Source: Acidimicrobiales bacterium (GTDB lineage: Bacteria; Actinomycetota; Acidimicrobiia; Acidimicrobiales; AC-14). Taken from it: a stretch of 64,000 nucleotides of DNA. Each line of letters opens with the position of its first letter. The first letter of the stretch is position 1. The stretch is from positions 1 through 64,000 of the forward strand of contig JAODBK010000073.1 in assembly GCA_025463925.1 (NCBI GenBank), given 5' to 3'. The notes below the pieces were generated by a model. It ran no database searches and was not told the origin of the DNA. It saw nothing but the letters and a program-made list of their open reading frames with translations. Positions 1-8,305 of the stretch are shown piece by piece. Position numbers and translations under genes: made by a program.

Positions 1-1
1 C

Positions 2-724
2 CAGCGCATGGTGCGCTACTGGCTGGCGGCGGCCCACGACGAGGTCGGCACCGCGCCCGAGTCGGTGACCCGCGAGGGCCGCCACTTCGCCGCGGTGCGG
101 ACCCTCGGGCAGCTCGTTCAGGAGCACGGTGCCGGCCATCCGGTCGAGGCTGCCCTTCAGCTCGACGGTGCCAGCCGCCTCGAACAGGTGCTGTTCGAGG
201 CCGACTGGGCCGAGGCCCGGGCGAAGTTCGGCCCCGACACCACCGCCGAGCGGCTCGGGCGCAGCGCCGGCCAGCGCCGGGCCGACGCCCTGGTCGAGAT
301 GGCGCGCCGGTCGGCCGCCATGGCCCCCGGGGCCCAGCTCCCCCGGCCGCTGATCACGGTGCTGGCCGGCTCCGGGAGGTTCTCGAACGTCTGTGAGCTG
401 GCCGACGGCACCGTCATCTCACCGGCCGAGGTGGTGGCCTACCTGGGTGAGGCCGACGTCGAGCGCATCGTGTTCGACGGGCCCAGCCGGGTGATCGACG
501 TCGGGGTGCGCCGGCGGTTCTTCGGCGGGGCGACGCGGCGGGCCATCGAGGTGCGCGACCGCACCTGCACCCACCCCAGTGGCTGTGAGGTGGCCGCCGA
601 GGACTGTGAGATCGACCACATCGTGCCCTGGAGCCGGGGCGGGCTCACCACCCAGGCCAACGGCCGCTGCCTGTGCGGGGTGCACAACCGGCGGCGCAAC
701 GCCGAAGAGCGAGCGCCGCCCTGA
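2..724 (+). CDS. DUF222/HNH endonuclease-domain protein, 3' part
   Basis: The reading frame is already open at base 2, so the true start lies outside the window and about 240 C-terminal residues are visible. The last third carries an HNH nuclease fold: a Cys-rich turn (CTHPSGC), then EIDHIVPWSRGG, a conserved Asn in the TTQAN segment and the closing VHNRRR. The helical region before it fits the DUF222 domain that precedes HNH in a family abundant in actinobacteria. Many copies per genome are usual and their role is poorly known; some may be remnants of homing or restriction-like elements. Nothing next to it suggests a partner. Confidence 0.85.
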   Translation, partial: QRMVRYWLAAAHDEVGTAPESVTREGRHFAAVRTLGQLVQEHGAGHPVEAALQLDGASRLEQVLFEADWAEARAKFGPDTTAERLGRSAGQRRADALVEMARRSAAMAPGAQLPRPLITVLAGSGRFSNVCELADGTVISPAEVVAYLGEADVERIVFDGPSRVIDVGVRRRFFGGATRRAIEVRDRTCTHPSGCEVAAEDCEIDHIVPWSRGGLTTQANGRCLCGVHNRRRNAEERAPP

Positions 725-866
725 CCGCGGCCGCCCGTGACGCACGGCGAACCCGCACCCGCACCCGCGCTCGCGGGCAGCAGCGTGACGACCATGTCGC
801 CGGCGAGCGACGCATCGACCGCGCGCATCCAGCGCGAGGTCGGGCCGGCGCACGCTTTACCGACTC

Positions 867-892
867 CTCACACGTTTCCCAGACGGCTCACA
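867..892 (+). promoter_or_regulatory. Direct repeat CTCACA, 20-base period
   Basis: CTCACA occurs at 867-872 and again at 887-892, exactly two helical turns apart, just upstream of the small membrane protein that leads the ApbE/ferric-reductase-like operon. A direct repeat with this spacing is the usual footprint of a dimeric response regulator. That is inference: no regulator gene lies next to it. Confidence 0.3.
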
Positions 893-907
893 GATGGCCG
901 GCAGAGG

Positions 908-1240
908 ATGCAGCGCGTGGCCGACATCCCGGGACCCTCCCCACTCCCGCCACGGCGGCTGTCGCCACGAGCGAAGCACCCGGCGAAGCGGTCGCGACTC
1001 GTGGTTGCCGCCACCAGCGCGGCCGCCTTCGTCGGCATCGCCGGCACGCTGGCGGCCCATGCCCACGGATCCTCTGCGGCGATCGCGACCCCGGCCCCCG
1101 ACACCGTCGCAACGCCGCCCCCCGACAGCGGCTACGCCGCCCCCGACAACGGCTACGCCGCCACCCCGGCGGCGCCGAGCTACCAGGGCCCGTCGAACGG
1201 CAGCTACTCAACTCAGCACACCACGACCCATGCCAGCTGA
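908..1240 (+). CDS. Small membrane-anchored protein with Gly/Tyr/Pro-rich tail
   Basis: A 110-residue protein from ATG 908. A basic, Pro-rich N-terminus of about 35 residues precedes one hydrophobic segment (near residues 36-55, RLVVAATSAAAFVGIAGTLA). The exported tail is low complexity, with near-repeats DSGYAAP and DNGYAAT, and ends in a Thr/His-rich stretch. Its stop overlaps the ApbE start by 11 bases, so the two are translationally coupled. ApbE normally flavinylates a Thr in an FMN-binding domain, but no such domain or D-(S/G)-(A/S)-T motif is seen here, so a role as ApbE acceptor or redox accessory is only a guess from context. An upstream in-frame ATG at 737 is less likely because it would bury the hydrophobic segment deep in the protein. 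Confidence 0.6.
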   Translation: MQRVADIPGPSPLPPRRLSPRAKHPAKRSRLVVAATSAAAFVGIAGTLAAHAHGSSAAIATPAPDTVATPPPDSGYAAPDNGYAATPAAPSYQGPSNGSYSTQHTTTHAS

Positions 1241-2159
1241 ACGCTTCCGTGCCATGGGCACTGACGTGCATCTCCTGGTGCACGGCCCGCCGACGCTCCT
1301 GCATGTCGGCCGCCGACGCATCGACGGGCTCGAGCGCCGGTGGAGCCGCTTCATCGAGAGCAGCGAGATCAGCCGGCTCAACGCCGCCGGTGGCGACCCG
1401 TGCCTCGTGTCGCGCGACACCGTCACGCTGATCAGCCGCGCCATCGACGGCTGGCGCATCACCGACGGGCGCTTCGACCCAACAGTGCTCGGCGACGTCA
1501 TCCGAAATGGCTACGACCGATCCTTCGACGACCTCGCGCTGATCGACGACGAGGCAGCACGCGCGTCGAGCGCATTGCACCGGGGCTGCGATCGCATCGA
1601 GGTCGACGCGGTCACGTCCATCGTGCGGTTGCCGAACGGGGTGGGTTTCGACCCCGGCGGCATCGGCAAGGGACTCGCCGCCGATCTCGTCGCCGACGAG
1701 CTGATGGCCGCGGGTGCCCGCGGTGTGCTCGTCAACATCGGCGGCGATCTGCGCGTTGTCGGCGACCCACCCGACGACGACGCGTGGGTCGTCGCCATCG
1801 AACACCCCGACACCGGGTTGCCGGTTGCGGTGCTCGCCATCGGCGAGGGTGCGGTGGCGACCAGCTCGCCGGTGAAGCGCCAATGGACCGTCGCCGGTTC
1901 CCCTCATCACCACCTGGTGGTGCCGGCGACCGGCCGGCCGGCCTCGAGCGACGTGGCGTCCGCCAGCACCGTCGCGTCGCTCGGCTGGCAGGCCGAGGTG
2001 CTGGCCAAGGCGGCCTACTTCGGCGGGGTCACCGCCGGACTGGCCATGCTCGAGCGCAGCGGCGTCGAGGGCCTTCTCATCGACGTCGACGGCGGCCGTC
2101 ACGCCACGCCGGGACTGGTCCGCTTCGAGCACCCGGCAGTCGCCGGGCCTGCCTGGTGA
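1230..2159 (+). CDS. apbE: FAD:protein FMN transferase (ApbE family)
   Basis: A 309-residue enzyme that transfers FMN from FAD onto a Thr of a target flavoprotein, with Mg2+. Family marks are visible: the N-terminal AMGTDVHL, the central GFDPGGIGKGLAADL with its conserved Lys and Asp, VNIGGDLRV, and the C-terminal SASTVA near the metal site. No signal peptide or lipobox is present, unlike many ApbE proteins, so it probably acts in the cytoplasm or on a protein during export. ATG 1230 lies inside the end of the preceding small gene, and the next gene starts 10 bases after the stop. The three genes look like one operon for a membrane electron-transfer device. Confidence 0.9.
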   Translation: MPAERFRAMGTDVHLLVHGPPTLLHVGRRRIDGLERRWSRFIESSEISRLNAAGGDPCLVSRDTVTLISRAIDGWRITDGRFDPTVLGDVIRNGYDRSFDDLALIDDEAARASSALHRGCDRIEVDAVTSIVRLPNGVGFDPGGIGKGLAADLVADELMAAGARGVLVNIGGDLRVVGDPPDDDAWVVAIEHPDTGLPVAVLAIGEGAVATSSPVKRQWTVAGSPHHHLVVPATGRPASSDVASASTVASLGWQAEVLAKAAYFGGVTAGLAMLERSGVEGLLIDVDGGRHATPGLVRFEHPAVAGPAW

Positions 2160-2169
2160 ATGTCGACGG

Positions 2170-2739
2170 GTGAAGGGTCACCTCACCTGGTACGCCGCCC
2201 GCTCGGCCGGCCTCGTGGCGTGGGGCCTGATGGCGGGCTCGGTGCTCTGGGGCCTGTTGCTGTCGTCGCGTGTGCTCGGACGACGGCCGCGTCCAGCGTG
2301 GTTGCTCGACTTGCACCGCTCGCTCGGCGGGCTCGCGGTGGTGTTCACCGGTGTGCACGTCGCGGCGGTCCTGCTCGACAGCTTCGTGCACTTCGGGCTG
2401 CTCGATGTGCTGGTGCCGCTGGCGTCGTCGTGGCACCCGGTCGCGGTGGCGTGGGGTGTCGTCGGGTTCTGGCTGCTCGTGGCGGTCGAGCTGACATCGC
2501 TGTTGCGCGACCGCATGCCGATGGTGTGGTGGCGGCGGGTGCACTACCTGTCGTTCCCGCTCCTCGCCCTGGCCAGCGTGCACGCCTTGAGCGCGGGGAC
2601 CGACGGGACGTCGGTCCCCTTCGAGATCGCGTTGACCGTCGTGGGTGGGCTGACGGCGGCGCTCGTCGTGGCGCGCGGCGAGCGGGCGGAAGCGCAGGAG
2701 CTGCGAGCCCGGCAGCGGGTGGTCGCCGGCCGATCCTGA
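2170..2739 (+). CDS. Ferric reductase-like transmembrane (heme b) protein
   Basis: A 189-residue integral membrane protein with about five hydrophobic helices. Two histidine pairs, H49/H63 and H125/H138, each 13-14 residues apart in facing helices, form the bis-heme-b pattern of the ferric reductase/YedZ/NOX membrane domain. It lacks the cytosolic FAD/NAD(P)H domain of full ferric reductases, so it would have to pass electrons to or from another protein. Coupling to ApbE suggests a covalent-FMN partner, as in MsrQ-like or Rnf/Nqr-type systems; that partner is not in view. Start is GTG 2170. Confidence 0.85.
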   Translation: MKGHLTWYAARSAGLVAWGLMAGSVLWGLLLSSRVLGRRPRPAWLLDLHRSLGGLAVVFTGVHVAAVLLDSFVHFGLLDVLVPLASSWHPVAVAWGVVGFWLLVAVELTSLLRDRMPMVWWRRVHYLSFPLLALASVHALSAGTDGTSVPFEIALTVVGGLTAALVVARGERAEAQELRARQRVVAGRS

Positions 2740-2752
2740 CCATCCGTGAGGC

Positions 2753-2758
2753 TACGTT
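2753..2758 (+). promoter_or_regulatory. -10-like box TACGTT for the O-methyltransferase
   Basis: TACGTT ends 7 bases before ATG 2766 and fits the actinobacterial TAnnnT -10 element. At this distance the transcript would be leaderless or nearly so. This supports ATG 2766 rather than the long in-frame extension back into the ferric-reductase-like gene. Confidence 0.4.
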
Positions 2759-2765
2759 CTCGGGG

Positions 2766-3515
2766 ATGCGGGCCGGCGAGGCATCGGTCACCGCGCAACG
2801 AGTCGCGGCTCACCGGCTGACGTTCGACCGCGTGCCGGCCGACTTCGGCGAGCCGGATGCCGACGACCGGCTGGCGCGCGACGTTGCGGCATCGACCACC
2901 GTCGACCCGAACGGACCGATGAGCGCGTACCTTGCGGCGCGCACCGCGTTCTTCGACCGCGTCGTCGTCGGCGCGCTCCAGCGGGACGTGGTCCAGGTCG
3001 TGATCGCCGCCGCCGGGTACGACGGCCGGGCCCTGCGCTACGCCAAGCCGGGCGTGCGCTGGTTCGAGGTCGACCACCCAGACACCCAGCGCGACAAGCG
3101 CGAGCGGCTCGTACGGCTGGGCATCGACACCGCGCACGTCGCGTTCGTGGCGGCCGACTTCACCGGCGACGACGTCGGCGCCGCGCTGGTCGCGGCCGGC
3201 CACGAGCGTGATGCGACATCGCTGGTGCTCTGCGAAGGCGTGGCCGTCTATCTCGATCACGAGGTGCTGGCGTCGCTGCTCGGCCAGCTGCGCGGCGTCG
3301 CCACTTCCGGGAGCCGGTTGGCGATCAGCCTGTCGACGGCCGGCGGGTCGCGGCGGCGCCAAGAGTTCCAGCAACGCGTCGCCGCGGTGGGCGAGCCGGC
3401 CCGCTCGGTGCTGACCGCGGCCGACGCCACCGCGTTGTTCGCGGCGACCGGCTGGCGGGCCCTCCCGTCGGCGAGCGGCCGCGCCGAGCGGGCCGGGTTC
3501 GTCGTCGTCCGCTGA
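2766..3515 (+). CDS. Class I SAM-dependent O-methyltransferase (LCM/TIGR00027-like)
   Basis: A 249-residue methyltransferase. The block GYDGRALRY followed by WFEVDHPDTQRDKRERL matches the leucine carboxyl methyltransferase-like family, in which the Glu and Asp bind SAM; VLCEGVAVYLD is the next conserved strand. Actinobacteria carry many such enzymes, mostly with unknown small-molecule or polyketide-like substrates. The frame stays open upstream to 2160, but that part overlaps the preceding gene and is not family-like, so ATG 2766 is chosen. It converges on the PLC-like gene. Confidence 0.8.
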   Translation: MRAGEASVTAQRVAAHRLTFDRVPADFGEPDADDRLARDVAASTTVDPNGPMSAYLAARTAFFDRVVVGALQRDVVQVVIAAAGYDGRALRYAKPGVRWFEVDHPDTQRDKRERLVRLGIDTAHVAFVAADFTGDDVGAALVAAGHERDATSLVLCEGVAVYLDHEVLASLLGQLRGVATSGSRLAISLSTAGGSRRRQEFQQRVAAVGEPARSVLTAADATALFAATGWRALPSASGRAERAGFVVVR

Positions 3516-3560
3516 CGCCTGGACGCCCGCCGGCGCTCAGCGCGGGTGCGTGACCAGGCG
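3516..3560. terminator. Possible bidirectional terminator between convergent genes
   Basis: CGCCTGG directly after the methyltransferase stop is matched by CCAGGCG at 3554-3560. A shorter CCCGC/GCGGG pair sits inside, slightly off-centre. The hairpin spans the last codons of the convergent PLC-like gene. It has no T-tract, which is common in high-GC actinobacteria. Confidence 0.35.
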
Positions 3561-5288
3561 CCGGACGGCAGTCGCCCCGCCCAGCATCAGACCGACGAGG
3601 ACGGCGAGCGCGGCCACCATCGGGCCCGAGGCCGATCGACCCGGCCGGGTCGCCGACGCCGGACGGGCCGAGAGACGGGCCGAGAGACGAGCCGGCGTCA
3701 CGACCGGCGCCGCCACGACGGCGGCGTGGCCCGGCTGGCCGGATTGGTCCCGTCGCCGAGGGGGCGGCGGGCCGTTCGCGGTCCACGTCGGCCCGGCGGC
3801 GGTGTCGTTCACCCATACGTCGGTGACGCTGCCCTTGGCGGCGACCAACTGGGTGTTGCGGTAGCCGTTCACCGGTGCCGCGAAGCGGGAGCCGCCGAAC
3901 TCCCGCGGGCACGACCGGAACGCCTGGGCCCACGTCGTCGCCGCGGCAGTCACATGCCATCCGGCGGCGTCGACGCACGCCGCCCGCTTGCGTTGCCGGC
4001 AGCCGGCCGCCCGGAACCGGCCGTCGGCCCCCGACACCGCGCAGTCGCCGGCGCCCGCCTTCGGCTCATCCCTCGCCCAGCTCCACACCAATGCCGCGAG
4101 GCGCGGGTCGGTCGGCGTCAACTGGTCGAACCCGATGATGTTGACTCCGCACGCGACCATCGCCGCGGTCTGCGCGGCGTCGATCGTGCTGGTGCCGCCC
4201 AGCGACGACGTGGCCGCGTTGCTGCCGACCGTCGCCGCGAGCCACGTGCTGTCCTCGAAGTACCGGCGGAACACGCCCTTGTCGTGCGCGCTCCTGTCGT
4301 CGGTGCATTGCTGCGAACTCGCCGAGTAGCCGACCTGGCCGCCGTGCTCGTCCCAGTTCGGGCCTCGCTCGAAGACGGTCGTGCCCCACGCGTTGTGGGC
4401 CCCGGCGTCGCAATTGCCGACGAAGGCGACATGATGGCCGACGGCGAGCATCGACGCCCGGCTGTGGTTCCAGTCCATCGGCGCACACGACGACCCGGCC
4501 GCGGGCTTCTCGATCAGCCCACCGAGGGCGTCGTTGATGAGCTTGGCCGCCAGTGCGTGGGCGCTTGCGTTGCCGCTCAGTTGGTTCTCGAGGTAGATGA
4601 CGACGAACTCGGTCGGGTTGGCCCCCAGCCACTTCTTCACCTCGGCCAGTCCGTCCTGGAACGGCCGGTCGTTGGTGCAGCCGATGTGCAGGTTCAGCGG
4701 GTTGCCGCTGTTGCCGTGGCAGAGCGTCACCCAGTAGCCACCGGTGGCCTGGTTGCCGAAGATGCTCGGCACCCAGTGCAGGTCCATCTCGATCAGCCGG
4801 ATGTCCATGTTCAGCTGGTCGGTGATCGAATAGACCTGGTTCGGGTCCATGTCCGTGAGCGTCGGACCGTACGCGGACGAGTTGAAGGTGTTGTGGGTGT
4901 GCGGCAGCAGCGACTCGAACAGCGGCGCCGACAGGTCCATGCCGCGCTGCAACGTCAGCGCACGGTGCACCCACGACGACTGGTACGCCTTCAGGTCGGC
5001 GGGCGAGATGGCGCGGCCGTCGACCGGCTGGCACTGGTCGGGCGCCGACGCGTCGATCGTGCGACAGGCGCGCGCCGCACCCCAGTCGACCTGCGCGACG
5101 TTGCGGCACGCCGCCGGGCCGGGCGTGACCGCGCCGGGAACGGACGGCATGCCGTCCTGCTGGGCCTTGCACCCGTCGACGATCTGGCCGCCGCTGGGCG
5201 GGGCGTCGGCAGCGTGCGCCGACAGCGGCGCGACCAGCCCACCGGCGACGACGGCGGAGCACACGAGCGCGACGGCGCGGCGGACCAC
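3537..5288 (-). CDS. Secreted PI-PLC X-like phosphodiesterase with C-terminal anchor
   Basis: A 583-residue exported protein starting at GTG 5288. Residues 1-26 form a signal peptide cut after AHA. A PLC-like TIM-barrel domain follows: HTHNTF with H130/H132, the acidic RLIEMDLHW strand (E167, D169) and LCHGNSGN with H191 correspond to the two catalytic histidines and metal- or inositol-side residues of PI-PLC X domains. From about residue 420 a Cys-rich module (C-R-Q-R-K-R-A-A-C, SCP, VWVND) may be lectin-like. The protein ends in a Pro/Arg-rich linker and one hydrophobic segment (MVAALAVLVGLMLGG) followed by Arg/His, which should hold it at the membrane. Substrate unknown. It is divergent from a propeller-like protein with the same C-terminal topology. 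Confidence 0.75.
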   Translation of the reverse strand: MVRRAVALVCSAVVAGGLVAPLSAHAADAPPSGGQIVDGCKAQQDGMPSVPGAVTPGPAACRNVAQVDWGAARACRTIDASAPDQCQPVDGRAISPADLKAYQSSWVHRALTLQRGMDLSAPLFESLLPHTHNTFNSSAYGPTLTDMDPNQVYSITDQLNMDIRLIEMDLHWVPSIFGNQATGGYWVTLCHGNSGNPLNLHIGCTNDRPFQDGLAEVKKWLGANPTEFVVIYLENQLSGNASAHALAAKLINDALGGLIEKPAAGSSCAPMDWNHSRASMLAVGHHVAFVGNCDAGAHNAWGTTVFERGPNWDEHGGQVGYSASSQQCTDDRSAHDKGVFRRYFEDSTWLAATVGSNAATSSLGGTSTIDAAQTAAMVACGVNIIGFDQLTPTDPRLAALVWSWARDEPKAGAGDCAVSGADGRFRAAGCRQRKRAACVDAAGWHVTAAATTWAQAFRSCPREFGGSRFAAPVNGYRNTQLVAAKGSVTDVWVNDTAAGPTWTANGPPPPRRRDQSGQPGHAAVVAAPVVTPARLSARLSARPASATRPGRSASGPMVAALAVLVGLMLGGATAVRRLVTHPR

Positions 5289-5334
5289 GTGCCGAGAGTT
5301 CGACGCCGCCCGCCGCCGCGCCTGCCCTCAGCGG

Positions 5335-5340
5335 TACCGT
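5335..5340 (+). promoter_or_regulatory. -10-like box TACCGT, probable leaderless start
   Basis: TACCGT ends 7 bases before ATG 5348, with no Shine-Dalgarno sequence between. The 59-base divergent gap to the PLC-like gene holds nothing else recognisable. Confidence 0.4.
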
Positions 5341-5347
5341 CGATGGC

Positions 5348-6337
5348 ATGTGGGGGATGCGTTGGGCTGTCGCGCTGGTGCTGGCGACGGCCGCCACAGC
5401 GCCAGCCAACCTGACGCTGCGATCCGAGCAGCCGTTGCCGATCACCTTCAATCAGGGCGTAGCCCGCGTTTCCGACGGATGGATCCTTTCGGGCACGAAC
5501 TCACCGTTTCCGAACACCGACGTCCTCGTCCGCACCGACGAGCAGCTCGTCCCGCGCATCACCAAGACCAGCGCCATCCCGCAAGCGTGGCGGGACAAGG
5601 GATACGTCCACATCGGCGACATCGACGTGGTCGGCGACGTCGTCTACGCGCCGTTCGAGCAGCCCAACTACGACCTCGGCCACCAGGCCACGGCGCGCTA
5701 CGACGCGAAGACGCTGGCGTTCATCGACGCGGTCGAGCTCCCACAGCACGAGAACTCGTTCGTGGCGGTCGATGCCACGACGATGACCGCGTGGTCACAG
5801 GACCACTTCGACGGCGACACCCTCTTCCGCTACGACATCAAGGCCGGATGGAAGCCGTTGCCGCCGCTGCAGATGTCCGAGACGCTCCATCACACGCAGG
5901 GCGCGGCGGTGGTGCCCGGCGGGATCTGGATCTCGACGTCTGACCCGGCCAACGACATCTGGTTCGTCGACACCACGACCGGCCGCGTCGTGCGGGCCGG
6001 CAGCCACGCGCATGCCGGCGAAGGCGAGGGCATCGACGCCGCCCGCGGCACGCTCGACGCGTTGGAGAACGACGCGTCCATGGCGACGACGTGGTTCGAG
6101 CACTTCGACCTGCCGAAGATCTCCGTCCCGGCGCCAGCGGCCGGGCCGGCCGCGACCGCGGCGGGTGCCGCGTCCGTGAAGGCCGGCGGGCGCGGCTCGA
6201 CGGCGGCAACGGGTTGGTACGGCGGGGTCGCGGCCGGCATCGCGCTCGCCGCGCTCGGGCTCGGCTACGCGTTGCTGCTCAGGCGGCGGCGGTCAGACCG
6301 CGCGGCCGCCGAACGCGAGCAACCGGTCGGACGCTGA
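5348..6337 (+). CDS. Secreted propeller-like protein with C-terminal membrane anchor
   Basis: A 329-residue protein with an N-terminal signal sequence (residues 1-20). The next 230 or so residues are repeating beta-strand units of the kind D-x-V-Y-x-P, ATARYDAKTLAFIDAVE and WISTSDPANDIWFVDTTTGR, as in beta-propeller folds. An Ala/Gly-rich linker then leads to one transmembrane helix (GVAAGIALAALGLGYALLL) and an RRRR stop-transfer signal. No enzyme motif is recognised. Its position opposite the PLC-like gene suggests that the two are co-regulated surface proteins. Confidence 0.6.
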   Translation: MWGMRWAVALVLATAATAPANLTLRSEQPLPITFNQGVARVSDGWILSGTNSPFPNTDVLVRTDEQLVPRITKTSAIPQAWRDKGYVHIGDIDVVGDVVYAPFEQPNYDLGHQATARYDAKTLAFIDAVELPQHENSFVAVDATTMTAWSQDHFDGDTLFRYDIKAGWKPLPPLQMSETLHHTQGAAVVPGGIWISTSDPANDIWFVDTTTGRVVRAGSHAHAGEGEGIDAARGTLDALENDASMATTWFEHFDLPKISVPAPAAGPAATAAGAASVKAGGRGSTAATGWYGGVAAGIALAALGLGYALLLRRRRSDRAAAEREQPVGR

Positions 6338-6359
6338 CGGCCCGATCGCTCACGCCCTG

Positions 6360-7211
6360 CTACTGCTGCATGTCCGCCGGGATCATCCGGTTGGGGTCGA
6401 TCTTCCCGGTGAACAGCCCGGCGGCCATCCCCTGGTCGGTCCAGACGATCTGCCCGGTGACGATCGAGGCCAGGTCGCTGTTCAGGTACACGAGCGGCCA
6501 GGCCTGCTCCTCGGCGGTGGCATTGCGGCGGTAGAGCGGCTTCGGGAAGTTCTCGAAGTACTCCTCCCCCATCTGCTTCACCACGTCGGGCATGAACGCC
6601 GTCTCGGTGGGGCCGGGGCCGATGGCGTTGATGCGGATGGTGCGCTGCTCGGCCAGGTCGACGCAGCGCATCATCGACCACACGATGATGCACTCCTTGG
6701 AGAACGAGTAGCCCTCCTTGATGATCTCGGGATGGGCCTCGCACCACGCCTTGGCGTCGGCGTGGTCGGTGATGTTCAGCAGCGTGAAGACGTTCTCCAT
6801 GTTGATCAGGTAACCCATGCCGGCGCCCGACGAGATGCTGGCGATGGCGCCGCCGTCGGCGATGTGGGGCAGCAGGTTCTCGGTGAGATGGCGCAGTCCG
6901 AGGAAGTTGACGAGCATGCACGCCATCGGGCCCGGGATCTGCGACACGCCGGCGCAGTTGAAGAGCTTGTCGATGGTGCGGGTGCCGCCCACGGTCACCT
7001 CGTCGATCGTCTGCTCGATGGCCGACGGGTCGCGCAGATCGGTCTCGTAGAACGCCTCGTGCGCCACCTTCGGCTTCTGGACGTCGACCGCGTGAACCTC
7101 GGCCCCCAGCTCACCGAGGATCCGGGCGGTCGCCTCGCCCATGCCCGACCCCGCCCCCGTCACGAGCACCCGCGCGCCCGGATACCCCAACCCCTTCAGA
7201 TCAAGCGTCAT
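6360..7211 (-). CDS. Short-chain dehydrogenase/reductase
   Basis: A 283-residue NAD(P)-dependent oxidoreductase. The Rossmann Gly motif TGAGSGMGEA lies near residues 18-27, NCAGVS near 88, the catalytic Ser in ASISSGAGMGY and the YSFSK tetrad Tyr/Lys follow, and GPGPTET is present. It resembles actinobacterial hydroxysteroid dehydrogenase-type SDRs, but the substrate cannot be told. It is divergent from an epimerase-type gene 57 bases away. Confidence 0.85.
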   Translation of the reverse strand: MTLDLKGLGYPGARVLVTGAGSGMGEATARILGELGAEVHAVDVQKPKVAHEAFYETDLRDPSAIEQTIDEVTVGGTRTIDKLFNCAGVSQIPGPMACMLVNFLGLRHLTENLLPHIADGGAIASISSGAGMGYLINMENVFTLLNITDHADAKAWCEAHPEIIKEGYSFSKECIIVWSMMRCVDLAEQRTIRINAIGPGPTETAFMPDVVKQMGEEYFENFPKPLYRRNATAEEQAWPLVYLNSDLASIVTGQIVWTDQGMAAGLFTGKIDPNRMIPADMQQ

Positions 7212-7217
7212 GCAGCG

Positions 7218-7223
7218 ACGCTA
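7218..7223 (-). promoter_or_regulatory. -10-like box TAGCGT for the SDR gene
   Basis: On the minus strand TAGCGT ends 6 bases before ATG 7211. No ribosome binding site is visible, so this fits a leaderless transcript. Confidence 0.4.
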
Positions 7224-7268
7224 CGACTTCGCGCGCCACAGCCGCTCGGCAGCTGATTCACTACCCGC

Positions 7269-8243
7269 ATGGCGACGTACCTGGTCACCGGGGGCACCGG
7301 ACTCATCGGGTCGAACATCTGCCGGCAGCTGATCGAGGCCGGCGATCGGGTGCGAGCGCTGGTGCGGCCCGGCAGCGACTCCGGCCCACTCGTCGCCGTC
7401 GGCGTCGAGTCGGTCGAGGGCGACATCCAGTCGTTCGACGACGTCGTCCGCGCGTCCGTCGGGTGCGACGCCATCATCAACTCGGCGGCGGTGCTGGGCG
7501 GCGCCGCCCAGCAGATGGAAGAGCAGAAGGCGACCAACGTCGGTGGCGCGTTCCACGTCTTCGACGCCGCGGCCGAGCACGGCACCCGCGTCGTCACCCT
7601 CAGCACCACGACGTTCCTGCGGCACGACACGCCACTCACGGAGTCGTCACCGATGGCCGAGCGCTGGAGCGACGACCCCTACACCGTCACCAAGGGCCAG
7701 GCCTACCGGGAGGCCATGCGCCGCGTCGACGAGGAGGGGGCCGACATCGTCGTCGTCATCCCCGGAGGCACGTACGGGCCTGGCCTCTCGGTGTCGCGCG
7801 CCATGCACGCCACGAGCTACAACCGACTGTTGCGCGGCGGCATCAACGGCAAGATCGTCGAGTACGCCAAGTACCCGGTTCCCTGGGTGTACGCCGACGA
7901 CGTCGCCGCCTGCTCGGTCGCCGCCACCAAGCACGGCGCGACCGGCGCGAAGTACCTGGCCTTCGGCGCCGAGGACGCGCAGTCGACGGCGGCGTTCCTG
8001 AACGCGGCATGCGAGGTCGCCGGCGTGCCGCATCGCGTCGCCGACGTGGTGATCGACCCGTCGGATCCCGGCGCCGTCGGCCGCTACGGCGCCACCCTTG
8101 TCGACCTGGCCCAACGAACCTTCCCGGTGCCGTGGTTCGACAACACCGTCACCCGCGAGACGCTGGGATACTCGCCGTGCCCGCGGCCCGACGCCATGGC
8201 GGTGACGGTCGACTGGCTCCGCGCCAACGGCCAGATCGGCTGA
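7269..8243 (+). CDS. NAD-dependent epimerase/dehydratase family protein
   Basis: A 324-residue extended SDR. The N-terminal motif VTGGTGLIGSNI binds NAD(P), and the catalytic pair is in DPYTVTKGQ (Tyr and Lys), with a Thr/Ser-rich strand (TLSTTTFLR) before it. The C-terminal substrate region is of the atypical, dihydroflavonol reductase-like sort rather than of sugar-nucleotide epimerases, so the substrate may be a hydrophobic ketone or lactone. It is divergent from another dehydrogenase. Confidence 0.8.
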   Translation: MATYLVTGGTGLIGSNICRQLIEAGDRVRALVRPGSDSGPLVAVGVESVEGDIQSFDDVVRASVGCDAIINSAAVLGGAAQQMEEQKATNVGGAFHVFDAAAEHGTRVVTLSTTTFLRHDTPLTESSPMAERWSDDPYTVTKGQAYREAMRRVDEEGADIVVVIPGGTYGPGLSVSRAMHATSYNRLLRGGINGKIVEYAKYPVPWVYADDVAACSVAATKHGATGAKYLAFGAEDAQSTAAFLNAACEVAGVPHRVADVVIDPSDPGAVGRYGATLVDLAQRTFPVPWFDNTVTRETLGYSPCPRPDAMAVTVDWLRANGQIG

Positions 8244-8305
8244 CGTCACTCCGCGCCGGAGCCGCGCTCGAGCCGCGCCGGTGCTGCGGGGAGATCGGAC
8301 ACCGA

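Noticed and set aside
1-724. HNH gene as a sign of a mobile intron or prophage
   Set aside because: The DUF222/HNH type is an ordinary dispersed actinobacterial family; no integrase, intron or phage gene is near.
888-2132. 414-codon minus-strand frame over apbE
   Set aside because: It is a shadow of the apbE operon; the plus strand carries clear ApbE motifs.
2160-2765. Upstream extension of the O-methyltransferase
   Set aside because: It overlaps the heme-binding membrane gene completely and is not family-like; ATG 2766 with its TACGTT box is better.
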